Positions 34,483 to 41,791 of a stretch of DNA of 64,000 bases are shown here, piece after piece; within the stretch, counting starts at the first letter, position 1, and every line of letters starts with the position of its first letter. The stretch is from Streptomyces kurssanovii (GTDB lineage: Bacteria > Actinomycetota > Actinomycetes > Streptomycetales > Streptomycetaceae). Both the position numbers and the translations under genes were made by a program. The stretch covers positions 558,001 to 622,000 of the forward strand of contig NZ_BMTN01000004.1 of the NCBI RefSeq assembly GCF_014649695.1, in the 5' to 3' direction. The notes under the pieces are model-generated. The model saw only the letters and a program-made list of their open reading frames with translations, was not told the DNA's origin and ran no database searches.

Positions 34483-35056
34483 ATGAGACTCACTCTCGAC
34501 GGCGACTGGATGGCGACGGTGACGGGCGATCCGCTGCACTGCACCCCGCTTCGGCCGATGCCGACGACGTCGCCCGTGTTCCCGCCACACCCCCCGTCCG
34601 CCCGGGCGGTCTTCGCGCGGACGAGGTCGGTGACTTCCGCCTGGAGGTGACCACTGAGCTGTTCCGCACCCCTCGCGACCGTGCTCACCTGCCTCCGCGA
34701 CCTCGAAGTCCTCGACGAGCCGTTGGAGGCCCGTATCGGCATCGCCACCGATGTGGCGCTCCTCGTCGAGCACGGCACCGTCGTCGGCTGGAGCCTGACC
34801 GACCCGGTTCGGTACCTGACCACCGGCTTCGCCGCCCCCGACCCGGCTCCCGCCGTCCCGGCCACCCGGCTGCTGTTCACCCAATGCCTTGACTTGATCA
34901 CCACGCCGCTGCTCGACGAGGTGAGGGAGCGGGACCCGGCAGCCCTGGCCACTCTCCTGGCACTCGACGAGGCCCTGCGCAACCAGCGTGAGGACCCCCA
35001 CCGAGCCGCTCCACGCGCTCATCGGCGACCTGGTCGAGGACCACGGCAGCTCGTGA
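34483..35056 (+). pseudogene. decayed paralogue of the immunity gene
   Basis: ATG 34483 begins MRLTLDGDWMATVTGDPL, matching the start of the 251-residue immunity protein. About 150 codons of the middle are then mostly missing and the frame is lost near 34560-34680. From 34681 another frame matches the immunity C-terminal half closely (VLTCLRDLEVLDEPLEARIG, VVGWSLTDPVRYLTTGF). A further shift near 34995-35010 leads to LHALIGDLVEDHGSS and the stop at 35054-35056, aligned with the end of the intact protein. Three pieces in three frames show an inactive copy, probably a relic of an older toxin-immunity pair. Confidence 0.82.
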
Positions 35057-35088
35057 CCGCGGCCTCGGGGCCGTTCACACGGCGGGCG

Positions 35089-35676
35089 TTACTCGTATCG
35101 AGGGAGGTCGGTGGTCGGGATCGTCCACTTGCCAATCGTGATGTCCTCGCCGTACACGAACTCCTTGCGCATGGCGTAGCGAGGACCGGAGGGCGTGCTG
35201 TGGATGTCGCTGAGCACGGCACCGGAGGCGGTACGCGGGTCGAAGACGGCGTAGACGGGGATGCCGAGGAGCGGGTAGTCGCGCATCTTGCTCACCCAGT
35301 CGTTGTCCGGGTTCGAGGTTGAAACGACTTCGATCGCGGCGAGAAGGGTGCGGGGATCGAACGGTCCCTCGCCCTCCATGTCTGCTTCGGCGATCACCAT
35401 CACGTCGGGGTGCCGCATGATGCCCTCCGGCACGTACTCGACATCCGGGGTGCCGGTGTGGGCGACCAGGTCGTCCGGAAGGATCTTTTCGAGGCGCTTG
35501 CGCAGCCGCAGCACGGTGAGCTCGTGCGGTCTGGCGGGCGACATCATGTCGTGGACGATCCCTTCCTTGGTGACCTCGAACTTGCCGGGAAGGGTGTCCT
35601 CCATGGACGACACGAACTCGCGCATGACCTGGTACTGGCGGGCGTCGTGCTGTGCGTCGTCCGGGGCGATGGTCAT
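35089..35676 (-). CDS. Uma2-family (DUF820) putative endonuclease
   Basis: A 195-residue protein starting at ATG 35676, with CAAGGAG upstream. The fold is the PD-(D/E)xK type: PDVEYVPEGIMRHPDVMVI supplies the metal Asp, AIEVVSTSN the Glu-x-Val step, and a following Lys lies in the DWVSKMRDYPLLGIPVYAVFD segment. Uma2 proteins are abundant in Streptomyces and often lie near mobile or variable DNA; most lack a known role. It is intact in an otherwise decayed stretch, on the opposite strand to the toxin operon. Confidence 0.85.
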   Translation of the reverse strand: MTIAPDDAQHDARQYQVMREFVSSMEDTLPGKFEVTKEGIVHDMMSPARPHELTVLRLRKRLEKILPDDLVAHTGTPDVEYVPEGIMRHPDVMVIAEADMEGEGPFDPRTLLAAIEVVSTSNPDNDWVSKMRDYPLLGIPVYAVFDPRTASGAVLSDIHSTPSGPRYAMRKEFVYGEDITIGKWTIPTTDLPRYE

Positions 35677-35728
35677 GGGGCTCGCTCCTTGTCGTCCGTA
35701 CCCGGCGGCAGGGGTCGTCCCCTTCATG

Positions 35729-36296
35729 CTAGGCGGCCTGCACGAGGTCGGCGGTTCTGCAGTCGCGGCATTCGCCCGGGGCCGGGGCGCGGAAGGCGCG
35801 GTCGCATTTGTCGCAGTTCTGGAGCGGGTGCCGGCCCGGGGGTGGTGGGGCCAGGGCCGGGAGCGGTGGCGGCAGGCGCGCGGTGAGGCGGTGGGCGAGC
35901 AGGGCAGCGGGCTGCGTCACGCGGTCGGGCAGCCCTGTCGTGAGCGCGTGGCGTACGGCGTCCGGGGCGGCGTCGCGTTCCAGCCAGGCGGCGACGGCCG
36001 GGGCCAGGCGGCGGACGTCCCGCTCGGCGAGGAGCAGTCGGGGCTCGTCGCGGCGCCGGCCGGCCCGAGGAGGTCGGTGGTGACGCGGTGGCGCTCCAAG
36101 TCGCGCGCCTGCGGCTGGGGGAGCGGCGGGGGTGTGGGCGTGGGGGCCGGTTCCGGTACGGGCTCAGGTCCGGCTCGGGCACGGGCAGCGGGGCCGGACG
36201 CTCGGGCTCCGGAGCCCGAGGAGGGCCGGTGGTCGCCGCGTCCGGGTGGTTGTACGAGATCGTGCGCGTCACCAGCTTCATCTGCTGGGTATCCAT
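35729..36296 (-). pseudogene. frameshifted gene with Pro-rich linker and C-terminal zinc ribbon
   Basis: ATG 36296 starts MDTQQMKLVTRTISYNHPD followed by a Pro/Glu-rich linker. Near 36170 the sense moves to the next frame (PEPVPEPAPTPTPPPLPQPQ, LERHRVTTDLLGPAG). Near 36060 it moves again (RDEPRLLLAERDVRRLAPAV, through ALTTGLPDRVTQPAALLAHR) to a Cys4 ending CDKCDRAFRAP...CRDC and the stop at 35729. Each shift is explained by one missing or extra G or C. The pieces in order resemble streptomycete DNA-binding proteins with such a tail. They are either true frameshifts or sequencing errors in GC runs; two in one gene favours decay. Confidence 0.6.
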
Positions 36297-36577
36297 CGGG
36301 AAGCTCCGAACTTCCTCAGTGGTCAGGCCCTCGATCGGGATTGCACTCCCGGCCGGGGCCGTCGCATGTCTCGTGTTGTCGCGGCGAGCGTATGCCCGCC
36401 AACCCGCCCGAAATCCAGTCCGATTGGTCAATGTCACCCGCGCGAGTGACAGCACCGGGGTCGGGTGGGGTTGGGTGGTTCTACCCGTTTCTTTCAAGCG
36501 TTCTTTAGAGCTTTTACATCATGCGAACCCGCGTCGCAGACAACCGGGTCGCGTGTCCCCGCGACCCGCCCCACCAG

Positions 36578-36865
36578 TCACAACGCGAGATCCAGCTCCG
36601 CCCAGACGGTCTTGCGGGGTACGGGCCCGAGCGCCACACGCCCCACCGGTCGGCCAGCGCCTCCACGATCAACAGCCCGCGCCCGGACTCGGAGTCGGCG
36701 GCATGAGCGGAGGCGCGGGGAGCCGGTCGCCACGGGTGTCGCCAACCGCGATCCGTAGCCGCTTGCCGCCGTCCTCGACGGCGAGTTCCAGCCGTAAGTC
36801 CCTGCCCGGCACGCTCCCGTGCACCGCCGCGTTGGTCGCCGGCTCGGCGACGATCTGCGGCCTCT
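36578..36865 (-). pseudogene. remnant of an RsbW-like ATP-binding regulator
   Basis: Three frames must be joined: IVAEPATNAAVHGSVPGRDL with RLELAVEDGGKRLRIAVGD, then SESGRGLLIVEALADRWGV (the G2 box), then LGPVPRKTVWAELDLAL and a stop at 36578. Together they are the C-terminal two thirds of a single-domain GHKL ATPase of the kind common in Streptomyces beside XRE/DUF397 genes. The N-terminal part is missing; the remnant stops where a DUF397 remnant on the other strand begins. Clearly non-functional. Confidence 0.72.
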
Positions 36866-36868
36866 GCG

Positions 36869-37038
36869 CTTGAGTGGTTCAAGAGCAGCTACAGCAGCAA
36901 CGACGGCCCGAGTGCGTCGAAGCAGCCGTCGCCCCCGCCACGGTCCACGTCCGCGACTCCAAGAACGTGCCCGGTCCGGAGCTGGGCTTCACGCCCACCG
37001 CGTGGACGGACTTCGTGACGTACACGTCAGGGAGCTGA
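36869..37038 (+). pseudogene. DUF397 protein remnant
   Basis: LEWFKSSYSSNDGP is followed, after a one-base frame change near 36914, by ECVEAAVAPATVHVRDSKN and FTPTAWTDFV, ending at 37038. This is the standard DUF397 small protein found in bldB/whiJ-type loci next to XRE regulators and ATP-binding proteins. The start is missing. Its 5' end abuts the 5' end of the divergent ATPase remnant, so one deletion probably removed both starts and the shared promoter. Confidence 0.75.
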
Positions 37039-37086
37039 CCTACGCGCGCCCCGGCAACCCGGAGCGCGCGTACCGCCGGACGTCCG

Positions 37087-38355
37087 TCAATTCCCCGTGA
37101 CGGTGACCTTCTCGTCGTTCTGGATCTGCTTCACCAGCTGCTGCACCTTCGCCTTGTCCCAGACGAGGTTGCCGCCCTGGCTTCCCGACGTCGGCATGTT
37201 CATCGACGTACCGTCGCCGCCGCTGATGCCCTTCATCGCGAAGAACATCTCGCCCAGGTCGAACAGGGACATCTCCTTGTCGACGATGAGCGTGTCGAGG
37301 CCGGCGCCCAGGGTCGGGTACAGCTTGAACGGGTTGAGGATCGTGCCGGGGGTCGCCGCCTGGCTCGCCAGCGCGGAGAGGAACTTCTGCTGGTTCTTGG
37401 TGCGCGCGAGGTCCGACTCCGCGAAGGCGTAGCGGGTGCGGACGAAGGCGAGGGCCTGCTCGCCGTCGAGGGTCTGCTTGCCCGCCTCGAAGTCGGCGCC
37501 GGACTTCTTGTCCTTGAAGCCCTTCTCGATGTTCATCTCGACACCGCCGAGCGCGTCCACGATGTTGGCGAAGCCGGCGAAGCCGATCTCCGCGTAATGG
37601 TCGATGCGCAGGCCGGTGTTGTGCTCGACGGTGCGGACCAGCAGCTCGGGCCCGTCCTCCGCGTAGGCGGCGTTCAGCTTGGTGCGCCGGCCCTGGTTGG
37701 GGAACTTCTTGCCCGACTCGGAGCCGATGAAGGACGGTATCTCGACGTCCGAGTCACGCGGCAGGGACACCATCGTGTTCCCGCTGCCGCAGGCCGCGAG
37801 GATCATCATCGAGTCGGTGCGCTTGCCCGCGGCGTCACCGGTGTGGAGCTTCTTCTTCTCCTCTGCCGTCATGCCCTCACGGCTGTCGGAGCCGACGATC
37901 AGATAGGTGGTGCAGTCGCCCTCCGCGGGCCGCTCGATCACCTTGGCGAGGTCGACCTCGCGCCGCACCTTGGAGTCCGCCCAGAAGTACGTGCCGATGG
38001 TGGTGCCCAGCACGGCCACCAGCACCACGATCGAGCCGATCTTCAGCCGGCGCCGCCAGTCGGGCGCCGGGCCGGGCTGCCGGGAGGGTCTGCCCTGAGG
38101 GGGCACACCGCCGCCGCCCGCGCCGCGGTAGACCTGGCCCGTGTTGTAGCCGCTGTCGTACCCCGGCTCGGCGTAGCCCTGGTCGTAACCGCGGGGCTGC
38201 TGAGGGGGGACCCCGCCGTGCTGCGGGGCGGCCGGTCGCTGGACATGGCGCATGACGCGCGCGCCCTCGGGCCGGTCCCCGGCGCTGCCGCGCCCGTAGC
38301 CGCGTGCGTTGCCGTTGCCGCCGTTGTCGGTCCATCCATCGGGCCAGTCATTCAT
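37087..38355 (-). CDS. LCP (LytR-CpsA-Psr) glycopolymer ligase, full copy at the right repeat
   Basis: A 422-residue type II membrane protein. ATG 38355. The cytoplasmic head (1-105) is rich in Gly, Tyr, Gln and Pro, the membrane helix is at about 107-127 (GSIVVLVAVLGTTIGTYFW), and the LCP catalytic domain is outside. Pyrophosphate-contact residues are in IVGSDSREG, KRTDSMMIL, SLPRDSDVEI and GLRIDHYAEIGF. LCP enzymes transfer undecaprenyl-linked polymers such as teichoic acid or other glycopolymers to peptidoglycan. The last 113 codons form the duplicated repeat. The end VTVTGN differs from the VTVSDK in the left copy, so this C-terminus was probably altered by the island. No LytR_C domain is present. 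Confidence 0.92.
   Translation of the reverse strand: MNDWPDGWTDNGGNGNARGYGRGSAGDRPEGARVMRHVQRPAAPQHGGVPPQQPRGYDQGYAEPGYDSGYNTGQVYRGAGGGGVPPQGRPSRQPGPAPDWRRRLKIGSIVVLVAVLGTTIGTYFWADSKVRREVDLAKVIERPAEGDCTTYLIVGSDSREGMTAEEKKKLHTGDAAGKRTDSMMILAACGSGNTMVSLPRDSDVEIPSFIGSESGKKFPNQGRRTKLNAAYAEDGPELLVRTVEHNTGLRIDHYAEIGFAGFANIVDALGGVEMNIEKGFKDKKSGADFEAGKQTLDGEQALAFVRTRYAFAESDLARTKNQQKFLSALASQAATPGTILNPFKLYPTLGAGLDTLIVDKEMSLFDLGEMFFAMKGISGGDGTSMNMPTSGSQGGNLVWDKAKVQQLVKQIQNDEKVTVTGN
37098..37436 (-). repeat. right copy of the 339-bp direct repeat
   Basis: This copy lies inside the intact LCP gene and covers codons for AFAESDLARTKNQQ to the Val before Thr-Gly-Asn. It is identical to 26194-26532. Sequence above 37436 is ordinary LCP coding sequence, and sequence below 37098 is island debris. 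Confidence 0.9.
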
Positions 38356-38463
38356 GCGGAACAGTGTGCAGGGCAGGGTGGCCGCCCAGACAGGGTGGGT
38401 GAGGAATCGCACCAGGGCTGTAGCGAACCTGATGCATTCCGGGCCCGGCATATGGTGGACGGC

Positions 38464-39012
38464 ATGACAGATCAGGCCCAGCGCCCGGAGGATGAAATTC
38501 CGGGCAAGCCCACTTCGGCGTCCCGCACCACGCTCAGCCACATCATGACCGGCAGTGACACGAATCTCCTCGGCACCGTGCACGGCGGCGTGATCATGAA
38601 GCTGGTGGACGACGCGGCCGGAGCCGTCGCGGGCCGGCACTCCGGCGGACCCGCGGTCACCGCCTCCATGGACGAGATGGTGTTCCTGGAGCCGGTCAGG
38701 GTGGGCGACCTGGTCCATGTGAAGGCACAGGTCAACTGGACCGGCCGGTCCTCCATGGAGGTCGGCGTACGGGTCCTGGCCGAGCGCTGGAACGAGTCGA
38801 CGCCCGCCACCCAGGTCGGCAGCGCCTACCTCGTCTTCGCCGCGGTGGACGCGGACGGCAAGCCGCGCCCGGTGCCGCCGGTCGTCCCGGAGACGGAGCG
38901 GGACCAGCGCCGCTACCAGGAGGCGCAGATCCGGCGCACGCACCGGCTGGCCCGGCGCCGGGCGATCCGGGAGCTGCGCGAGAAGCGCGCCGCGGAGGGC
39001 ATGGAGGACTGA
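38464..39012 (+). CDS. acyl-CoA thioesterase, hotdog fold
   Basis: A 182-residue protein. ATG 38464 is chosen; ATG 38452 is possible. The single hotdog domain spans about 20-145: SHIMTGSDTNLLGTVHGGVI carries the Asp and HGG typical of this acyl-CoA hydrolase class, followed by KLVDDAAGAVAGRHSGG and FLEPVRVGDLVHVKAQV. The C-terminal 40 residues are Arg-rich and helical, an extension common in streptomycetes. It hydrolyses medium or long acyl-CoA. It is divergent from the LCP gene and convergent with the next one, with no functional link to the wall genes that I can see. Confidence 0.9.
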   Translation: MTDQAQRPEDEIPGKPTSASRTTLSHIMTGSDTNLLGTVHGGVIMKLVDDAAGAVAGRHSGGPAVTASMDEMVFLEPVRVGDLVHVKAQVNWTGRSSMEVGVRVLAERWNESTPATQVGSAYLVFAAVDADGKPRPVPPVVPETERDQRRYQEAQIRRTHRLARRRAIRELREKRAAEGMED

Positions 39013-39033
39013 GCCCGGCCGCCCGGCGAGGGC

Positions 39034-40581
39034 CTACGGGCAGACGACCTGGTCGCCCGTCACCGCGCCGAACTCACCGCGGTGGGGCTCCTGCGTCTGT
39101 ACGGGGGTGACGCCCTTGAAGTCGGTCCCCGCCGTCACCTTCATCGTGGGGCCCTGTCCCTTCGCCGGACGCAGTTCGGCACCGGGCAGCGCGGCCTGGA
39201 GCGACTTCGCCGAGCGGTCCCACCGCGGGTCGTACGTCACATAGGTGCGCCCGACCTCACCGCCGCCGCCGTTGAGGGGGGCGCGTGTGGTGTCGAAGCC
39301 GAGGCCGTTCAGGGCCTTGTCGACCTTCTCGCCGAGGCCGGCGAGGTGGGTCCCGTTGTAGACCTGGACCTTGATCTGCTTGGGGTCGACGTCGACGACG
39401 GTGGCCTTGGCGCGCTTCGGGCGGTGCGGTGCGAGCGGCCTGTCCTCCCGCAGCAGCCGGAACAGCCGCTGTGCCCGCGCGTCGTCCCACTTCACGGTGG
39501 ACCCGATGCCCTTGACCGGGAAGGCGACATCGCCGATGGGCACGGAGGTGAACTCCGAGGAGGACGGCGTGAAGCCCCGCATCGCCCGGCCGAGGGCGAG
39601 CATCTGCCGGGTGCCGAACTGCCGGTCGGCGCGGACCGAGCCGAGCATCGTCGAGGTGACCTTCCGGAGCTTCACCGGGTTGAGCAGCACACCACCGCTG
39701 GTCGCCCGGTCGACGAGCGCCGCCAGGAAACGCTGCTGGCGTTGCATCCTCCCCAGGTCGGCGGCGCCGTCGATATGGCGGGAGCGCACGTACTGCAGCG
39801 CCTGGCCGCCGCTCAGCTTGTGGGTGCCGACCGGCAGATCGAGACCGGTGTAGGTGTCCTTCATCGGCCGGGCGGTGCAGACCTCCACCCCGCCCACCAC
39901 GTCCACCGTCTTCATGAAGCTGGTGAAGTCGACCTCGAGATAGTGGTCGATCTTGACCTTGGTCACGTGCTCGACCGTGCGCACGGTCAGTCCGGGGCCG
40001 CCCTCGGCGTAGGCCGCGTTGAGCTTCACCGGGTGCGGCTTGTGATGCTTGCCCGTGGTGCTGTCGGTGTGCTCAGGGATCTCCGCGTAACTGTCCCTGG
40101 GCAGGCTGACCACACTGGCGCGATCACGGTCCTCGGCGATGTGCACCAGCATGATCGTGTCGGTGCAGTTGCAGGGCGCCCCGCCGAGCCGGTACTTCTT
40201 CTTCTCCTCCGGCGTGATCTTGTCCCGGCCGTCGGTGCCGACGACGAGGATGTTCGTGCCCCGGCCGCCCTCGGGCCGGTTCTTCATGTCACGGAACGGG
40301 TCGACCCGGTCGATCTCCGTGTCGAGCCCGGTGAACAGGGCGTGTCCGATGCCGCCCACGCCCAGGACCAGTACCGAAAGAGAGGTGACGATCCGCATGC
40401 CCCAGCGCGGCCGTGCCGCGCGCCCGTCCCGGCGCACCGGCGGCGATCCGCCGCCCGTCCGCCGTGCGGGGTGCCCGCCCCGCCCTGCCGGCCGCGCCGG
40501 CTGTCGCGCGGCGGGCCGCCCCGCGGCGCCGCGCTGCGGGGCCGGACGGGGGCGGGGACGTGGGCGGGGCGGTGGGGGCAA
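39034..40581 (-). CDS. LCP glycopolymer ligase with LytR_C domain
   Basis: A 515-residue protein using TTG 40581, which has GGAGG 7 bases ahead; an upstream start would have no such site. The Arg/Pro/Gly-rich cytoplasmic head spans about 1-60, with the membrane helix near 62-80 (TSLSVLVLGVGGIGHALF). The LCP domain includes VVGTDGRDKI, CTDTIMLVHI, SLPRDSYAEI and VKIDHYLEVDF. The C-terminal LytR_C domain is at about 400-500 (IKVQVYNGTHLAGLGEKVDK), thought to bind wall or partner proteins. It attaches glycopolymers to peptidoglycan outside the membrane. It is convergent with the thioesterase and divergent from the glycosyltransferase. Confidence 0.92.
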   Translation of the reverse strand: MPPPPRPRPRPRPAPQRGAAGRPAARQPARPAGRGGHPARRTGGGSPPVRRDGRAARPRWGMRIVTSLSVLVLGVGGIGHALFTGLDTEIDRVDPFRDMKNRPEGGRGTNILVVGTDGRDKITPEEKKKYRLGGAPCNCTDTIMLVHIAEDRDRASVVSLPRDSYAEIPEHTDSTTGKHHKPHPVKLNAAYAEGGPGLTVRTVEHVTKVKIDHYLEVDFTSFMKTVDVVGGVEVCTARPMKDTYTGLDLPVGTHKLSGGQALQYVRSRHIDGAADLGRMQRQQRFLAALVDRATSGGVLLNPVKLRKVTSTMLGSVRADRQFGTRQMLALGRAMRGFTPSSSEFTSVPIGDVAFPVKGIGSTVKWDDARAQRLFRLLREDRPLAPHRPKRAKATVVDVDPKQIKVQVYNGTHLAGLGEKVDKALNGLGFDTTRAPLNGGGGEVGRTYVTYDPRWDRSAKSLQAALPGAELRPAKGQGPTMKVTAGTDFKGVTPVQTQEPHRGEFGAVTGDQVVCP

Positions 40582-40690
40582 GGGGACACCTCCGCGGACG
40601 ACAGGGGATTCCCCGCACCGTAGGCCCATACGATCTGCGACACCGGCCGCCGCGCCTGGGAGTCCCCCGTTCGCGGTAACGTGGCGGGCG

Positions 40691-41704
40691 ATGAACGCCA
40701 CGCCCGCTGTCTCCGTGATCATGCCGGTCCTCAACGAGGAACGGCATCTGCGCAACTCCGTCCGCCACATCCTCGAGCAGGAGTACGACGGAGAGATGGA
40801 GGTGGTGATCGCGCTCGGGCCGTCCACGGACCGCACCGACGAGATCGCCGCCGAGCTCGTACGGGAGGACCCGAGGGTCCGCACCGTGCCGAATCCGACG
40901 GGCCGCACCCCGGCCGCGCTGAACGCCGCCATCAAGGCGTCCCGCCACCCCGTCGTGGTGCGCGTCGACGGCCACGGCATGCTGTCGCCGAACTACATCG
41001 CGACCGCGGTCCGCCTGCTGGCGGAGACCGGTGCGCAGAACGTCGGCGGCATCATGCACGCGGAGGGCGAGAACGCCTGGGAGGACGCCGTCGCCGCCGC
41101 GATGACCTCGAAGGTGGGCGTCGGCAACGCCGCGTTCCACACGGGCGGCAAGGCGGGCCCCGCGGAGACGGTGTACCTGGGTGTCTTCCGGCGCGAGGCG
41201 CTGGAGCAGCAGGGCGGCTACAACGAGGAGTTCATCCGCGCCCAGGACTGGGAGCTGAACTTCCGCATCCGCGAGGCGGGCGGCCTGATCTGGTTCTCCC
41301 CGGAGCTGCGGGTCCAGTACCGTCCCCGGCCGTCCGTGCGGGCGCTCGCCAAGCAGTACAAGGACTACGGGCGTTGGCGTCATGTCGTGGCCCGCTACCA
41401 CCAGGGCTCGATCAACCTGCGCTACCTGGCGCCGCCGACGGCGCTCTGCGCGATCGCCGCGGGCATCGTGGCGGGTGCCGCGCTGACGCCGTGGGCGTTC
41501 GCCGTCCCTGCCGGCTACCTGGCGGCGATCACCGCGGGCTCCGTCCCCGCCGGCAAGGGCCTTTCCCTCAAGGCCCGGCTCCAGATCCCGGTGGCGCTGG
41601 CCACGATGCACATGTGCTGGGGTTACGGCTTCCTGACGAGCCCCCGCTCGCTGGCGAAGAAGGTCATCGCGAGCCGGCGGCCCTCCGTCAGGGCCGCTGC
41701 CTGA
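40691..41704 (+). CDS. family 2 glycosyltransferase, membrane-associated
   Basis: A 337-residue protein from ATG 40691. The GT-A domain has VSVIMPVLNEERHLRNSV at the start, a nucleotide-sugar Asp-x-His/Asp segment VVRVDGHGMLSPNYI near 95, and the catalytic QDWELNFRIREAGG near 197. Two to three hydrophobic segments follow from about 240 (ALCAIAAGIVAGAALTPWAF). This is the topology of enzymes that add sugars to lipid-linked intermediates, for example exopolysaccharide or succinoglycan types. Its place between LCP ligase genes suggests that it builds a polymer those ligases attach. Donor sugar unknown. Confidence 0.88.
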   Translation: MNATPAVSVIMPVLNEERHLRNSVRHILEQEYDGEMEVVIALGPSTDRTDEIAAELVREDPRVRTVPNPTGRTPAALNAAIKASRHPVVVRVDGHGMLSPNYIATAVRLLAETGAQNVGGIMHAEGENAWEDAVAAAMTSKVGVGNAAFHTGGKAGPAETVYLGVFRREALEQQGGYNEEFIRAQDWELNFRIREAGGLIWFSPELRVQYRPRPSVRALAKQYKDYGRWRHVVARYHQGSINLRYLAPPTALCAIAAGIVAGAALTPWAFAVPAGYLAAITAGSVPAGKGLSLKARLQIPVALATMHMCWGYGFLTSPRSLAKKVIASRRPSVRAAA

Positions 41705-41722
41705 GTACGGCCCCCAAGTACG

Positions 41723-41768
41723 ACGACAGCGCCGGTCCGCCCCGTGGAGGGCGGACCGGCGCTGTCGT
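41723..41768. terminator. bidirectional terminator, perfect 20-bp stem
   Basis: Arms 41723-41742 and 41749-41768 are exact complements with a 6-base loop. It lies between the convergent glycosyltransferase and LCP genes and overlaps the trailing regions of both. Confidence 0.85.
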
Positions 41769-41791
41769 GCAAGGACGGCCGGTGTGCCGGG

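Larger units (their letters stand above)
26194..37436. mobile_element. candidate integrated island flanked by direct repeats, carrying an RHS toxin module
   Basis: The segment between the two 339-bp repeats holds a toxin-immunity module, a Uma2-type gene and at least five broken genes, while both outer flanks are ordinary chromosome. Recombination between the repeats would release a 10,904-bp circle and restore one uninterrupted LCP gene ending in Ser-Asp-Lys before the 18-bp terminator. No integrase, transposase or recombinase is recognisable, so entry may have been by homologous recombination at the LCP gene or with help from elsewhere. A duplication within one chromosome, or an assembly error at a repeat, are alternatives. 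Confidence 0.5.

Noticed and set aside
26194-37436. Recombinase, transposase or tRNA attachment site for the island
   Set aside because: I looked for tyrosine or serine recombinase motifs, DDE segments and tRNA-like ends at both borders and found none. The only border feature is the LCP repeat.
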